A stretch of 64,000 bases of DNA from Metabacillus dongyingensis (GCF_019933155.2 NZ_CP082944.1:4218001-4282000); one strand, 5' to 3'; counted from the first letter of the stretch, positions 52,769-61,799 are shown. Notes: generated by a model not told the origin, from the sequence alone. Program-made: numbers and translations.

Positions 52769-54022
52769 TTATTGAACTCTTGCAAATCCAAAGCCTGATG
52801 CGTGGTCATCACCTGTTGCCGCACCAATGCCGCCTTTTATATCATACAGCTTTGCACGGCGCTGCAGCTCTGCACGAACTTGAACGTTGCTTTGGCCTTT
52901 ATTAGAAGACCAGATTTTCGCAGCAAGCCCAGATACGTGAGGAGTTGCCATAGATGTACCGCTGATCGTGTTGTAACCGCTGTTGATCCAAGTTGATTCA
53001 ATAGCAGCACCAGGAGCTGAGACTTCAATATCACGCTCTCCAATAATATAGTCTCCATCTGTTGCCGAGTTACCGCGTGAAGAGAAGTTTGCCACACGGT
53101 ATGTTCCATTTTGCTGAACATTTTCAAGAGCCGCAACAGCAACAGCATTTACTAGAGCGCCAGGATATCCAATCGTATTATTGCCTGATCCTGAGTTTCC
53201 GGCTGCTGCGATAACCAATGCACCTTTGCCATAAGCATAGTCTACTGCACTTGCAATTAAACTATCTTTACTGCTTGACCCAAGAGACATTGAGATGATG
53301 ACTTTAGAACCAGTCCGTGTTCCTTCATCTGCAGCATGTCTGATAGCAGCTGCAATATCATCTGAGTAGCCAGAACCGCTGTCTGTCAGTACTTTGTATG
53401 CCCAAAGCTCAGATTGAGGTGCCACACCGTAGATTCCCTGTCCATCAGAACCGCCATTTGCAAGTGCCGTTCCTGCAACATGTGTTCCATGTCCATTGCG
53501 GTCTGTGCATGAATTATTAGTATAAGTTGTCCCAACTGTAAAATCTTTGCACTGCTCAGCATTTTGCGACAAATCAATATGGCTTGTCTGAACTCCGGTA
53601 TCAAGAACAGCTATTTTAATGCCGTCACCTCCACTAGTTGATGTCAGCGAGCTGTTATTATAAATGGCTTTAATTCCCCATGGGGTTCTTGTGCTTGGAA
53701 GGGCCATTGTCTGAATCGGCTTTCCGGCAGCTACTTTAAAAGTCGGAACTTTTCCAACCTTGATTTTGCTGTTCTTCTGCAGTGCTTCTAATTGTTTCTG
53801 TGTAACGGTTGCTGTAAATCCATCTTTCCCAAAATCGCGCCGGACCTGATGACTTTTCTTCACTTTACCCTTTTCTGCATCAGTTCCCTTGATTACTACA
53901 CGAATTGATTCATGTTTCACATCTGTTTTTACCTGCTCACTTGCAAAAGCGGCTGTCCCAAACATTGAAAGACTCATTGATAAACTTAATACTGCAGCTC
54001 CAAACGCTTTACCGATTTTCAT
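52769..54022 (-). CDS. Secreted subtilisin-like serine protease (S8)
   Basis: A 417-residue preproprotein: Sec signal with cleavage near AAFA/SE (27), an I9 inhibitor pro-domain (~28-107) and an S8 catalytic domain. The triad is D141 (AVLDTGVQTSH), H178 (NGHGTHVAGT) and S357 (GTSMATPHVSG), with oxyanion N276 (AAAGNSGSG). Cys158 and Cys172 could form a disulfide. It would degrade proteins outside the cell. DegQ/DegU and the neighbouring NprR-like regulator are plausible controllers. AGGGGAAAAGAA precedes the ATG. Confidence 0.95.
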   Translation of the reverse strand: MKIGKAFGAAVLSLSMSLSMFGTAAFASEQVKTDVKHESIRVVIKGTDAEKGKVKKSHQVRRDFGKDGFTATVTQKQLEALQKNSKIKVGKVPTFKVAAGKPIQTMALPSTRTPWGIKAIYNNSSLTSTSGGDGIKIAVLDTGVQTSHIDLSQNAEQCKDFTVGTTYTNNSCTDRNGHGTHVAGTALANGGSDGQGIYGVAPQSELWAYKVLTDSGSGYSDDIAAAIRHAADEGTRTGSKVIISMSLGSSSKDSLIASAVDYAYGKGALVIAAAGNSGSGNNTIGYPGALVNAVAVAALENVQQNGTYRVANFSSRGNSATDGDYIIGERDIEVSAPGAAIESTWINSGYNTISGTSMATPHVSGLAAKIWSSNKGQSNVQVRAELQRRAKLYDIKGGIGAATGDDHASGFGFARVQ

Positions 54023-54212
54023 TTCTTTTCCCCTCTCAAAATGTTAGTGTTTTATAACTTTAATCTATAAGCAAAATAAATATATAACATATTAACCATT
54101 ATCACAATAATCTAAATTTACTAATAACTTTGTTGTAAAGCTATGCTAATTGATGCTAGTTTTTAATCCATATCCCTCTATTAGCCCGCTGTTTATTTTA
54201 AAAAAGCTTTAA

Positions 54213-54241
54213 ATTAAAAAAACCACCTTCGTGAGGTGGTT
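54213..54241. other. Hairpin before the small-TM gene at 54243
   Basis: AACCACCT-TCGTG-AGGTGGTT with a 7-nt A-run on its left. On the reverse strand it is a terminator; on the plus strand it pairs the only AGGTGG ribosome site and ends right before the ATG, so it could mask it. Confidence 0.5.
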
Positions 54242-54242
54242 C

Positions 54243-54461
54243 ATGAATCCTATTACAGGCAGCAAATTAAAGATTAATCGACAATTTAAGACAAAGGATT
54301 CATTGATTAATAACGGCATCAAGAGATATATTAATCATAAGACAGAAATCGCGGGGTATGTGATGAGGGAAGATCAGGCATTTGCAAAAGGCTGTTTTTA
54401 CGGAGTTATCCTATCGATTCCAATTTGGATTCTGATTTTTTATATCATATATAGAATTTAA
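54243..54461 (+). CDS. Small single-TM protein with FxKG...ILSxPxW motif
   Basis: Up to 72 residues; a basic soluble N-terminal part and one C-terminal membrane helix (FAKGCFYGVILSIPIWILIF). The C-terminal 32 residues alone may be the product: ATG 54363 (MREDQAFAKG) has GCGGGG upstream and is alignable with the 37-residue protein at 54953-55066. Function unknown. Confidence 0.5.
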   Translation: MNPITGSKLKINRQFKTKDSLINNGIKRYINHKTEIAGYVMREDQAFAKGCFYGVILSIPIWILIFYIIYRI

Positions 54462-54490
54462 AAAAACACAGGCTCCCCTGTGTTTATTTA
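54460..54490. terminator. Bidirectional terminator small-TM gene/yueI
   Basis: AACACAGG and CCTGTGTT pair between convergent genes, with A- and T-runs outside. Confidence 0.8.
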
Positions 54491-54873
54491 AAAGTCTGTT
54501 CAAATATTTTATCTCTCACATAAATATCTTTATGATCAATCGCATGATCAGAAGCAACGATTAATCCTATTTTTGTGTCGTTTTGATCGCTTACAATGGT
54601 AAATGGGATTTTCTCTTTATTTGCAGCCTTGATATATTTAGACAAGGCTCCATAATCTATTGTTCCATTTAAAAAGAGTGTTTGGTTCTTTCTTGTTTCC
54701 AATGAGGCAAGCACTTCACTGTATATTTTATTTTGTCTCACTTGTCCAATGGTGAGAGCCACATATATTCTTTCTCTTAATGTGCCGAGGTAAACATTTC
54801 TCTCTTCCGGCTTCGTTTCAAACGTTCCGTAAATTCCCTGCTTGATATATAAATCGATCTGATCGTCTGACAT
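54484..54873 (-). CDS. yueI: YueI-family (DUF1694) protein
   Basis: A 129-residue soluble protein of the YueI family, with a ribosomal-protein-L7Ae-like look: MSDDQIDLYIKQGIYGTFET, NVYLGTLRERIYVALTIGQV, FTIVSDQNDTKIGLIVASDH. Function unknown. In B. subtilis yueI lies between yuzC and yueG as here, though pncB/pncA and yueH are missing from this window. GGAGAATGACATC precedes the ATG. Confidence 0.86.
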   Translation of the reverse strand: MSDDQIDLYIKQGIYGTFETKPEERNVYLGTLRERIYVALTIGQVRQNKIYSEVLASLETRKNQTLFLNGTIDYGALSKYIKAANKEKIPFTIVSDQNDTKIGLIVASDHAIDHKDIYVRDKIFEQTFK

Positions 54874-54952
54874 GATGTCATTCTCCTTGTCTAAAGTCCA
54901 TTATAGGATAAGTCTATCAGAGCAGAAAGCTGACATAAAATGATACGATTGT

Positions 54953-55066
54953 TTACCAATCAGTATATGATAAAATAATTTTAATCCACCCGAAGAAGGA
55001 TACCCATAATGGAACACTAAGAATGGTTGCCCAGATCATTCCTTTGAAAAAGTTAGCATCTTTCAT
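54953..55066 (-). CDS. 37-residue single-TM mini-protein, same family as 54243-54461
   Basis: MKDANFFKGMIWATILSVPL then WVSFFGWIKI: one membrane helix. ATG 55066 has GGAGGGAGAG upstream; the longer open frame (to 55240) has no site. It shares F-x-KG, then ILS-(I/V)-P-(I/L)-W with the neighbouring gene. Function unknown. Confidence 0.55.
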   Translation of the reverse strand: MKDANFFKGMIWATILSVPLWVSFFGWIKIILSYTDW

Positions 55067-55385
55067 GATCAGCTCTCCCTCCGAATCTTCCTTACTATGC
55101 ATTTTACCCTTCTCTTTGTTTTCTATAACTGCAGAAAAAAAGGAAACGCTTACATTAACTATAATTCTTTTTTTTCTTATGATATCCTCTATAAACATTT
55201 CATTATTTTTCTGCATTCCCTTAGGGGATTTCCTTGTCAAGTTTCACCTGTACTTCTTCGGCAGCATATAGTGTTTAAATCAAAGGCTGTTTTCTCACAT
55301 CCCTTACGATCTCTGCCTGTTTACAAATCAGGCTTAACCGTTCATTAGAAAAGAGCCAGATCAATAGACCGCAAGGAGGAAAAGA

Positions 55386-56846
55386 ATGCCGGCCATTTCA
55401 GGGATAGAATATCTGCAGCGCATGAAAGCATTAAAGCCTAATGTTTGGTTAAAGGGCCAAGCCATTACAGAAGATCTTATGATGCATCCCGTTTATAAAG
55501 GGGCTATGCAAACAAAAGCATCTCTTTATGATTTGCAGGTCGAAAAAGAGAATATCAGCTTTATGACATTCCCTTCCCCATTTACGCAAAATCGTGTAGG
55601 AATGTCCTATCTAGAGCCAAAGACAAAAGAAGATTTACAGAAAAGAAGAAAAATGATTGAATACTGGGCGAATGCAACATGCGGGATGATGGGGCGGAGT
55701 CCTGACTATATGAATACGGCATTAATGTCTTTATCAGCTGCATCTGCCATTGTCGGCGCTCAGGATGAAGAGTTTTCGAAAAACCTTCGGAACATGTACG
55801 AAACTGCGCTTGAACAGGATTTATCTTTTACACACAGCTTTATTAATCCGCAGGTAAATCGTTCGTCCTATTATTTTGAAACATCCAGGCAGCCGGTCGC
55901 AGCAAAAGTGATGAAAAAGACTGCAGACGGACTGGTTATTAAAGGAGCCAGATTGCTTGCAACAGAAGGCGGAATGACGGATGAAGTGCTGATTTTCCCT
56001 TCTGGCGGCAATAATCTGGGCGACGATTATGCATTTGCCTTCAGCATTCCGGCAAATACGCCTGGACTGAAATTTATCTGCCGCGAACCGTTTCATGCTG
56101 GTGAATCTGCTTTTAACTATCCGCTATCCTCACGCTTCGATGAAATGGATACGCTTCTCGTCTTTGAAAATGTTCTGGTTCCATGGGATCGCGTGTTTTT
56201 TTACCATAGACAGGATATTGCCTTTAACTTATTTAACAAAAGCGGGTTTATTTCGCATGCCCTTCATCAGGTTGTCACACGACAGACAGTGAAGATGCAA
56301 TTTTTAATCGGACTTTCTCAATTATTGATCAATTCTATGGATGTATCTGAGTATGAACATATCCAGCTGAAACTGTCTGAAATGATATTAGGTCTTGAGA
56401 GCATGCACGCACTCCTGCTTAAATCAGAAGCAGAGGCCAAGATAGATGCCTTCGGAACGATGACTCCAAGCTCTCATCCGTTATACGCAGCCATCAATCT
56501 GTTTTCAAAGCTTTACCCTCACTACATTGGTCTTCTGCAGCAGATCGGGGCAGGCGGTTTAATGGTTCTGCCATCAGAGGAGGATTTCACTTCCCCTATC
56601 GGCAGGCACGTTGAGCAGTATCTGCAGGGAGCTTCACTTGATGCAAAAGCAAAAACAAAGCTGTTTCGATTAGTATGGGAACTGACGATGAGCTCTTTCG
56701 GCACGAGACAAACTCACTATGAAAGATACTTTTTTGGAGACCCGATCCGCCTTGCAAAAAATTTATACAGCGGTTATGCACGAGAAAAATACCTGGAAAG
56801 AGTCAAAGACTTTTTAGATCAAACGAAAGAAAGACCTCAGGAATGA
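55386..56846 (+). CDS. 4-hydroxyphenylacetate 3-monooxygenase-like flavin hydroxylase (HpaB/YoaI type)
   Basis: A 486-residue FADH2-dependent monooxygenase of the HpaB family: SGIEYLQRMKALKPNVWLKG, HPVYKGAMQT, SLYDLQ, then ARLLATEGGMTDEVLIFPSG, ENVLVPWDRVFFYH and the C-terminal RHVEQYLQGASLDAKAKTKL. It needs free reduced flavin from a reductase, and none (HpaC) is adjacent. The phenolic substrate is unknown. GCAAGGAGGAAAAGA precedes the ATG. Convergent with, and overlapping by 10 nt, the next gene. Confidence 0.9.
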   Translation: MPAISGIEYLQRMKALKPNVWLKGQAITEDLMMHPVYKGAMQTKASLYDLQVEKENISFMTFPSPFTQNRVGMSYLEPKTKEDLQKRRKMIEYWANATCGMMGRSPDYMNTALMSLSAASAIVGAQDEEFSKNLRNMYETALEQDLSFTHSFINPQVNRSSYYFETSRQPVAAKVMKKTADGLVIKGARLLATEGGMTDEVLIFPSGGNNLGDDYAFAFSIPANTPGLKFICREPFHAGESAFNYPLSSRFDEMDTLLVFENVLVPWDRVFFYHRQDIAFNLFNKSGFISHALHQVVTRQTVKMQFLIGLSQLLINSMDVSEYEHIQLKLSEMILGLESMHALLLKSEAEAKIDAFGTMTPSSHPLYAAINLFSKLYPHYIGLLQQIGAGGLMVLPSEEDFTSPIGRHVEQYLQGASLDAKAKTKLFRLVWELTMSSFGTRQTHYERYFFGDPIRLAKNLYSGYAREKYLERVKDFLDQTKERPQE

Positions 56847-56864
56847 GATCTTTCTTTTTTTCTA
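56826..56864 (+). terminator. Terminator of the hpaB-like gene
   Basis: AGAAAGA-CTCA and TGAG-TCTTTCT form a stem followed by T7. It spans both convergent stop codons. Confidence 0.8.
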
Positions 56865-58891
56865 ACGCCAACTCTTCCTGAAAAAAAGGTTGCACCCCCG
56901 CCCATATCTGATATCCGGTCTGGCGTAAGTGAGTTCACGAGCTGTTTTTTCCCGGGTTCATCTGACCATAATCCTTGGCTGACGACTACACCCGGCAATA
57001 CGTTCTCTCCAACTGAAACTGTCAGCTCACATTCACCCCGGGCATTCCAAACGACAGCCATATCTCCACTTTCCAAACGAAGCATCCTGGCGTCCTTACT
57101 ATTCATATGCAGCTTAGGAGCTTTTTCAAGGAATTTATGTTTTTCATTGTTTGAAAACGTGGAGTTTAAAAAGTTATGATTTGGACCAGGGACAAAGAGG
57201 AAAGGCAAATCGCTTTCTTTGACGAGCGGTGAAAATGTCGGCAAAGGCTGATATCCTGCTTTCTCCATGACACGTGAGTAAAGCTCTATTTTCCCGCTTG
57301 GAGTGTTAAGTCTTCCCGGAAATAGCGGTTTTACATTTGCTTTCACATATTTCTTCTTCTTCAAATCCTGAAAAGTGATCTTATCCATATACGGATTTTG
57401 AGGATTGTTCAGCGCCTGATCAATCATCTCTTCATCTGAATCTTTAAATGCCTGTTCTGTAAATCCCATTCCTTCCGCTAAAAGCCTGAACACTTCGACG
57501 TTTGATTTTGACTCTCCATATGCTTCAACTACCGGCTCCTGCAAGTGAAGATAATGATGCCAGTATGACGTATAAAAATCTGTATTCTCAAAGGCTGATG
57601 CTGCAGGGAGGACGATATCAGCATATGCCGCAGTCTCGGTTAAAAACAAATCATGGACCACCAGAAATAAATCTTCCCGCTCTAATCCCATTTTCACTTT
57701 ATTAGCCTCTGGAGCGACGACTGCAGGATTGCTTCCATATACAAACATGGACTTTATCGCCGGATCGGCATTTAGAAGCTCTTCGCCAATTAAGTTCATA
57801 TTGATGATTCTGGTCTGTTTTTTCTGGAGGAGGTCAGGGCGCTGCAGAGCATCTGTATTAAATGCCAAATATCCTGAATTGCCTTTAATAGCACCCCCTC
57901 CTTTATTCAGCCACTGGCCGGTCAGAGCTGGAAGACAGGCAATAGTCCTAATGCACATGCCGCCATTATCATGATGCTGCAGGCCATTGCCGATTCGAAT
58001 ACAGGATGGTGATGTTTGGCCGTACATTCTAGCCAGTTTTAATAGGTCATCTGCTGGAACTCCTGTTATTTCTGATACTGTATTCGGATCATATTGAACT
58101 ACATGACTTCTCAGTTCTTCGTGTCCAACTGTGTAGTTTTCAAGGAAATCAATGTCCTCCATGTTTTCCTTAAACAAGATATGCATGATTCCAAGCGCGA
58201 GGGCACCGTCCGTTCCCGGAAGAATCGGAATAAACCAGTCTGCAAGTCTCCCAGTCTGATTTTTGTGAACATCAATGACGATGATTTTGGCCCCATTTTT
58301 ACGCGCCTTTTGAGCAAGTGCCACTTGATGCATATTTGTGCTGACCGCATTAATGCCCCACATAATAAACAGCTTAGTATGTACAGTATCCTCTGGATCG
58401 ATCCCAAAGCTTCCTCCCATTGTATACTTGTAGCCTGTTGAACCCGCAATTTGGCAAATTGTCTGATCAAGTCTGCTAGCGCCGAGCTTATGAAAGAAAC
58501 GGCGATCCATTCCCTCAGCATTCAAATTACCCATATTTCCATAGAAACTGTATGGAAGAATGCTTTCCGGCCCATCCGTTTCAATAAGTGTTTTCCATTT
58601 AGAAGTAATAGTCCCAAGGGCTTCGTTCCAGCTGATCCGCTCAAATTGTTTTGAGCCCTTTTTCCCTGTCCTTTTTAAAGGATATTGCAGCCTCTTCTCA
58701 TCATAGATGCGTTCAGCCATGTGCCGCACTTTATTGCAAATGCTGCCTTTTGTAACGGGATGCTCCGGATCCCCTTCCACTTTTATGATTCTGCCGGCTT
58801 TCTTATGGACAAGAAGTCCGCATTGATCAGGACAATCCAATGAACAAACAGATGGAAAGACACCATCCCGCTTTTCGATATAAGAATGCAT
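56837..58891 (-). CDS. Molybdopterin oxidoreductase with N-terminal [4Fe-4S] motif (YoaE-like)
   Basis: A 684-residue member of the DMSO-reductase superfamily. The Fe-S motif is C16-x3-C20-x3-C24-x27-C52 (VCSLDCPDQCGLLV, GSICNK). Mo-bis-MGD domains follow: ISWNEALGTI, TICQIAGSTG, KLFIMWGINAV, IIVIDVHKNQTGRLADWFIP, GNSGYLA and the C-terminal molydopterin-dinucleotide barrel (FVPGPNHNFLNSTFSN, LHMNSKDARMLRLESGDMAV). No Tat signal, so it is cytosolic. Substrate unknown. It has no small subunit or cofactor genes next to it. YoaE is the B. subtilis counterpart. Confidence 0.9.
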   Translation of the reverse strand: MHSYIEKRDGVFPSVCSLDCPDQCGLLVHKKAGRIIKVEGDPEHPVTKGSICNKVRHMAERIYDEKRLQYPLKRTGKKGSKQFERISWNEALGTITSKWKTLIETDGPESILPYSFYGNMGNLNAEGMDRRFFHKLGASRLDQTICQIAGSTGYKYTMGGSFGIDPEDTVHTKLFIMWGINAVSTNMHQVALAQKARKNGAKIIVIDVHKNQTGRLADWFIPILPGTDGALALGIMHILFKENMEDIDFLENYTVGHEELRSHVVQYDPNTVSEITGVPADDLLKLARMYGQTSPSCIRIGNGLQHHDNGGMCIRTIACLPALTGQWLNKGGGAIKGNSGYLAFNTDALQRPDLLQKKQTRIINMNLIGEELLNADPAIKSMFVYGSNPAVVAPEANKVKMGLEREDLFLVVHDLFLTETAAYADIVLPAASAFENTDFYTSYWHHYLHLQEPVVEAYGESKSNVEVFRLLAEGMGFTEQAFKDSDEEMIDQALNNPQNPYMDKITFQDLKKKKYVKANVKPLFPGRLNTPSGKIELYSRVMEKAGYQPLPTFSPLVKESDLPFLFVPGPNHNFLNSTFSNNEKHKFLEKAPKLHMNSKDARMLRLESGDMAVVWNARGECELTVSVGENVLPGVVVSQGLWSDEPGKKQLVNSLTPDRISDMGGGATFFSGRVGVRKKERSHS

Positions 58892-58981
58892 ATGGTTTCT
58901 CCTTTTATGAGAATAGTTGTCTCAATGATAGAATAGTTTTAACTTTCTATCAAGAATTCCTTTTTCATTCGTTTTAGACAT

Positions 58982-59012
58982 AAAAAAACTGAAGAAAGTT
59001 CTCTCTCTTCAG
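58982..59012 (-). terminator. Terminator of the LacI-family gene
   Basis: CTGAAGA and TCTTCAG arms (extended with one mismatch) and T7 on the reverse strand. Confidence 0.85.
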
Positions 59013-59021
59013 CAATGTTTC

Positions 59022-59999
59022 CTATTGTTTTGTTGATGTTGATTCTCTCATTTTCAGTGTGGATGGAACCAGTACTTTAAGTGGCGTATCTCTATGCTCA
59101 ATTACTTGCTCTTGTAATAGCTTCAATGCGATTTTTGCTATCTCAGCTGATGATACATGAATGGCAGTCAAGGAAGGGGCAAAGTAATGAGCTTCAGGAA
59201 CATCATAAAAACTGACAATTGAGACATCCTCTGGTATCTTTACATTTTCCTCGCGCAGCGCCATGATAGCGGCAAGGGACATGACACTGCTTTGAATGAT
59301 ATAGGCATCAGCAAGCTTTCTGTTTGAAGCAGCTTCCTTTAGAATCCTGTATCCTTCCGTTCCGTACGGTTCTGTCAGGTAAATATGCTCTTCTGACAAA
59401 AGATTCGCTTTTTCTAGCTGCTCTTTCATTGTCTGCCCCCAATTAGAAGCGCCTATGTATCCAATTCGTTCATGTCCCATATCTTTTAGATGCGAAATAA
59501 CGAGCTCTGTCATTTGAGCAAGATCTATACTTACGATATCTTCAGTGGAATCGGCAGTCCAATCTGTAACAAACACGATATTCTTTGAAACCTTTTTCAG
59601 CTTTTCCAAATCGTTTTTCTGTAAACGGCCTATGACAATGATCCCATCCAAAGGCTCCATTTTATTAGTCGAATTGATATTTTCATAGCGGATGGTCTCT
59701 TTAATATGGACGTTATTTAGGAGGCATGCCTGCTCAACATGCTTCCTTAGTGCGATAAAAAAAGGATTTTCCAGCTCTCCGCCCGCAGCATCTAAAATGG
59801 CAAGTGCAATATGGATGCAGTTGTTACTGGCCGAAGACATTTGCATCTCTGTTAATCGGTAGTTTAATGTTTCTGCGGCCTGAAAAATTCTCGATTTCGT
59901 TTCTTCAGAGACCGTTGATTCAGCATTTTCATGGAGCACTTCATATGCTGCAGCAGCAGACACCTTGGAAAGCTTTGCAATCTCATTGATCGTTGTCAT
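59022..59999 (-). CDS. LacI-family transcriptional regulator
   Basis: A 325-residue regulator with an N-terminal LacI HTH (TTINEIAKLSKVSAAAAYEV, hinge ETLNYR) and a periplasmic-binding-like effector domain (HLKDMGHERIGYIGASNWG, ALREENVKIPEDVSIVSFYD, LTAIHVSSAEIAKIAL). It probably answers to a sugar or related ligand. The HTH has A-A-A-Y where many members have T-V-S/R, so operator contacts may be atypical. It lies on the same strand as the molybdopterin gene and could govern that or the hpaB-like gene; this is inference. Confidence 0.88.
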   Translation of the reverse strand: MTTINEIAKLSKVSAAAAYEVLHENAESTVSEETKSRIFQAAETLNYRLTEMQMSSASNNCIHIALAILDAAGGELENPFFIALRKHVEQACLLNNVHIKETIRYENINSTNKMEPLDGIIVIGRLQKNDLEKLKKVSKNIVFVTDWTADSTEDIVSIDLAQMTELVISHLKDMGHERIGYIGASNWGQTMKEQLEKANLLSEEHIYLTEPYGTEGYRILKEAASNRKLADAYIIQSSVMSLAAIMALREENVKIPEDVSIVSFYDVPEAHYFAPSLTAIHVSSAEIAKIALKLLQEQVIEHRDTPLKVLVPSTLKMRESTSTKQ

Positions 60000-60051
60000 C
60001 CCTACACCTCTTCATTCATTGAATTCATAGGTTTTAATACCCTTTTTCAAG

Positions 60052-60087
60052 CAAAAAGAAAACCCTCTCTCAGGATAAGAAAGGGTC
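60052..60087 (-). terminator. Terminator of yueG
   Basis: ACCCTTTCTTA and AGAGAGGGT arms pair imperfectly on the reverse strand, with a TTTTCTTTTT tail. Confidence 0.7.
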
Positions 60088-60093
60088 ATTCGT

Positions 60094-60309
60094 TTAGCCA
60101 TTGAAAATAGTTGGCTGATCGATAATGTCAAAATCATAAAAATTTGTAATGCTTTTTTCATCTGTAATCACCGTGAAGTCTCCTGTATTGAGTGTACCCG
60201 AACCAACAGAGAATTTACTTGTGCTTTTTGGCGAGAGGGCAAAGACATCCCCGGCACTAACAGCACCGGTGCTTGATTCAATAATAATGGGACCAACAAA
60301 AGCCGGCAT
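60094..60309 (-). CDS. yueG: Spore germination GerPA/GerPF-family protein YueG
   Basis: A 71-residue GerPF-like protein: MPAFVGPIIIESSTGAVSAG, then DVFALSPKSTSKFSVGSGTL and NTGDFTVITD. Such proteins lie in the spore coat/cortex region and help germinants pass. AAAGGAGGAGATTAT precedes ATG 60309; the longer frame has no site. Same place as in B. subtilis, before yueF. Points to a spore-forming host. Confidence 0.9.
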   Translation of the reverse strand: MPAFVGPIIIESSTGAVSAGDVFALSPKSTSKFSVGSGTLNTGDFTVITDEKSITNFYDFDIIDQPTIFNG

Positions 60310-60496
60310 ATAATCTCCTCCTTTATTTTTTATTAGACTATGCCGAAAAGGGCTCTTGGGTTTCTTATAATAAAGGACCTGTAAAATAATAATGTAGTTC
60401 ATACAGCCAAAGGCTGATTGCTTATACGTTATAGAATGAATAATAAGATAACAGAAATAATCCCAGCAGGACAATCACAGAGGGGGCAAATGAACA

Positions 60497-60530
60497 CTAG
60501 AAAAGCCGCCAGTTACACCGGCGGCTTTCT
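60497..60530 (-). terminator. Terminator of yueF
   Basis: AAAGCCGCC and GGCGGCTTT form a perfect 9-bp stem with a TTTTC tail on the reverse strand, overlapping the yueF end. Confidence 0.85.
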
Positions 60531-61667
60531 ATCGTTTTCATCTCTGTTATTTTTTCGGTTATCTGTCTCCTGCTTATACCTATTTCTTAATTTCACCAGC
60601 CTGATGACGTGTAAAAGAACAGCTTTTAGTACCGCATATGTCGGCACAGCTAAAATCATTCCTAAAATACCGCCAAAGCTGCCTGCGCCAATCAGCAGGA
60701 GAATGATGGTGAGCGGGTGTGTGTTTAATCTCTTGCCGATAATTAATGGTGAAAGAATATTTCCGTCAATCTGCTGAACAACGGTTACAACAACTGCAGC
60801 GATCAAAGCTTTAGTCGGTGAATCGAGGAGAGCAATCACCACTGCAGGTGCAGCGCCGATAAATGGTCCTAAATAAGGGATGATGTTTGCAACAGCTACA
60901 ATTATCCCGAGTATGAGCGCATAGTCAAGTCCAATCAGCGTATATCCGATAAAGCAGCCTGTCCCGACAAAGAGAGAAACAAGCAGCTGGCCCTGTATAT
61001 ATGCGGCAAGTGTCTTATAAAGGTCTTCAAAAATTTTGATGCCTTCACGTCTATACGCTGCAGGCAGAATTTTGACTGCTGTGACGGGAAACTTATGCCC
61101 GTCTTTCAGCATGTAGAATAAAATGAATGGAACCGTGATGACGATAAGGGTAATATTTGTAACAAAACCCAGAACCTTTGTTACAGATGATGTAATGCTT
61201 TCCGGCAGCGTTGTCGTCAGATTGCCCAATGATTTTTCCATTTTGTCGATCGTTTCCTCAATTGAAACATATTCTTGTGTCATCACCCATGTAAACCAGC
61301 GGGACTCAGACAGGTTCATGATGAACTGCCTGATTTCAGTTATGTATCTGGGGAAATTTTTAAACAAGTCTGTGAACTGCTGAGAAACAACCGGTCCGAC
61401 TGTGGATAAAAGCAGCAAGATCAATCCGATAAAGATGAGATACAAGATAAGGATTGCAAGTGTTCTTGGCACTTTGTTTTTTTCTAACAGCTTAACCACA
61501 GGGCTGAAAATAAAAAACAGGATACCGGCAATCAAAATCGGGAAGAACAGCGTAGATGCAAAAACAATCAGCGGCTGAAATAAAAACGAAACCTTCGTAC
61601 TTACGTAAAAAATTAACAGCAGCAGCAAAATTTCAATCGTCCAAAAATGAACCTTTGACTTATTCAG
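60513..61667 (-). CDS. yueF: AI-2E family transporter YueF
   Basis: A 384-residue polytopic permease of the AI-2E (PerM/TqsA) family, eight helices with a large outer loop between TM3 and TM4 (YITEIRQFIMNLSESRWFTW). ANIIPYLGPFIGAAPAVVIA and LIGAGSFGGILGMILAVPTY are the family signatures. AGGAGG with a 7-nt spacer points to CTG 61667, giving MNKSKVHFWTIEIL, which fits YueF; a TTG at 61628 would cut into TM1. Substrate unknown (some relatives are Na+/H+ antiporters). Confidence 0.88.
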   Translation of the reverse strand: MNKSKVHFWTIEILLLLLIFYVSTKVSFLFQPLIVFASTLFFPILIAGILFFIFSPVVKLLEKNKVPRTLAILILYLIFIGLILLLLSTVGPVVSQQFTDLFKNFPRYITEIRQFIMNLSESRWFTWVMTQEYVSIEETIDKMEKSLGNLTTTLPESITSSVTKVLGFVTNITLIVITVPFILFYMLKDGHKFPVTAVKILPAAYRREGIKIFEDLYKTLAAYIQGQLLVSLFVGTGCFIGYTLIGLDYALILGIIVAVANIIPYLGPFIGAAPAVVIALLDSPTKALIAAVVVTVVQQIDGNILSPLIIGKRLNTHPLTIILLLIGAGSFGGILGMILAVPTYAVLKAVLLHVIRLVKLRNRYKQETDNRKNNRDENDRKPPV

Positions 61668-61799
61668 GTTACATCCTCCTCTGCTTCATTATGCCTGTTT
61701 CAAACGTACTATGAGAATGAAAGAGTGTCAAATTAAGATTTGATGAAGCTTAACCCATTCAGAGCTGAATGAAGCATCTTGGTAATCTTTTCCTGAATT

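Noticed and set aside
54953..55240. 95-residue version of the small TM protein.
   Set aside because: Only the last 37 codons follow a ribosome site and resemble the sister protein.
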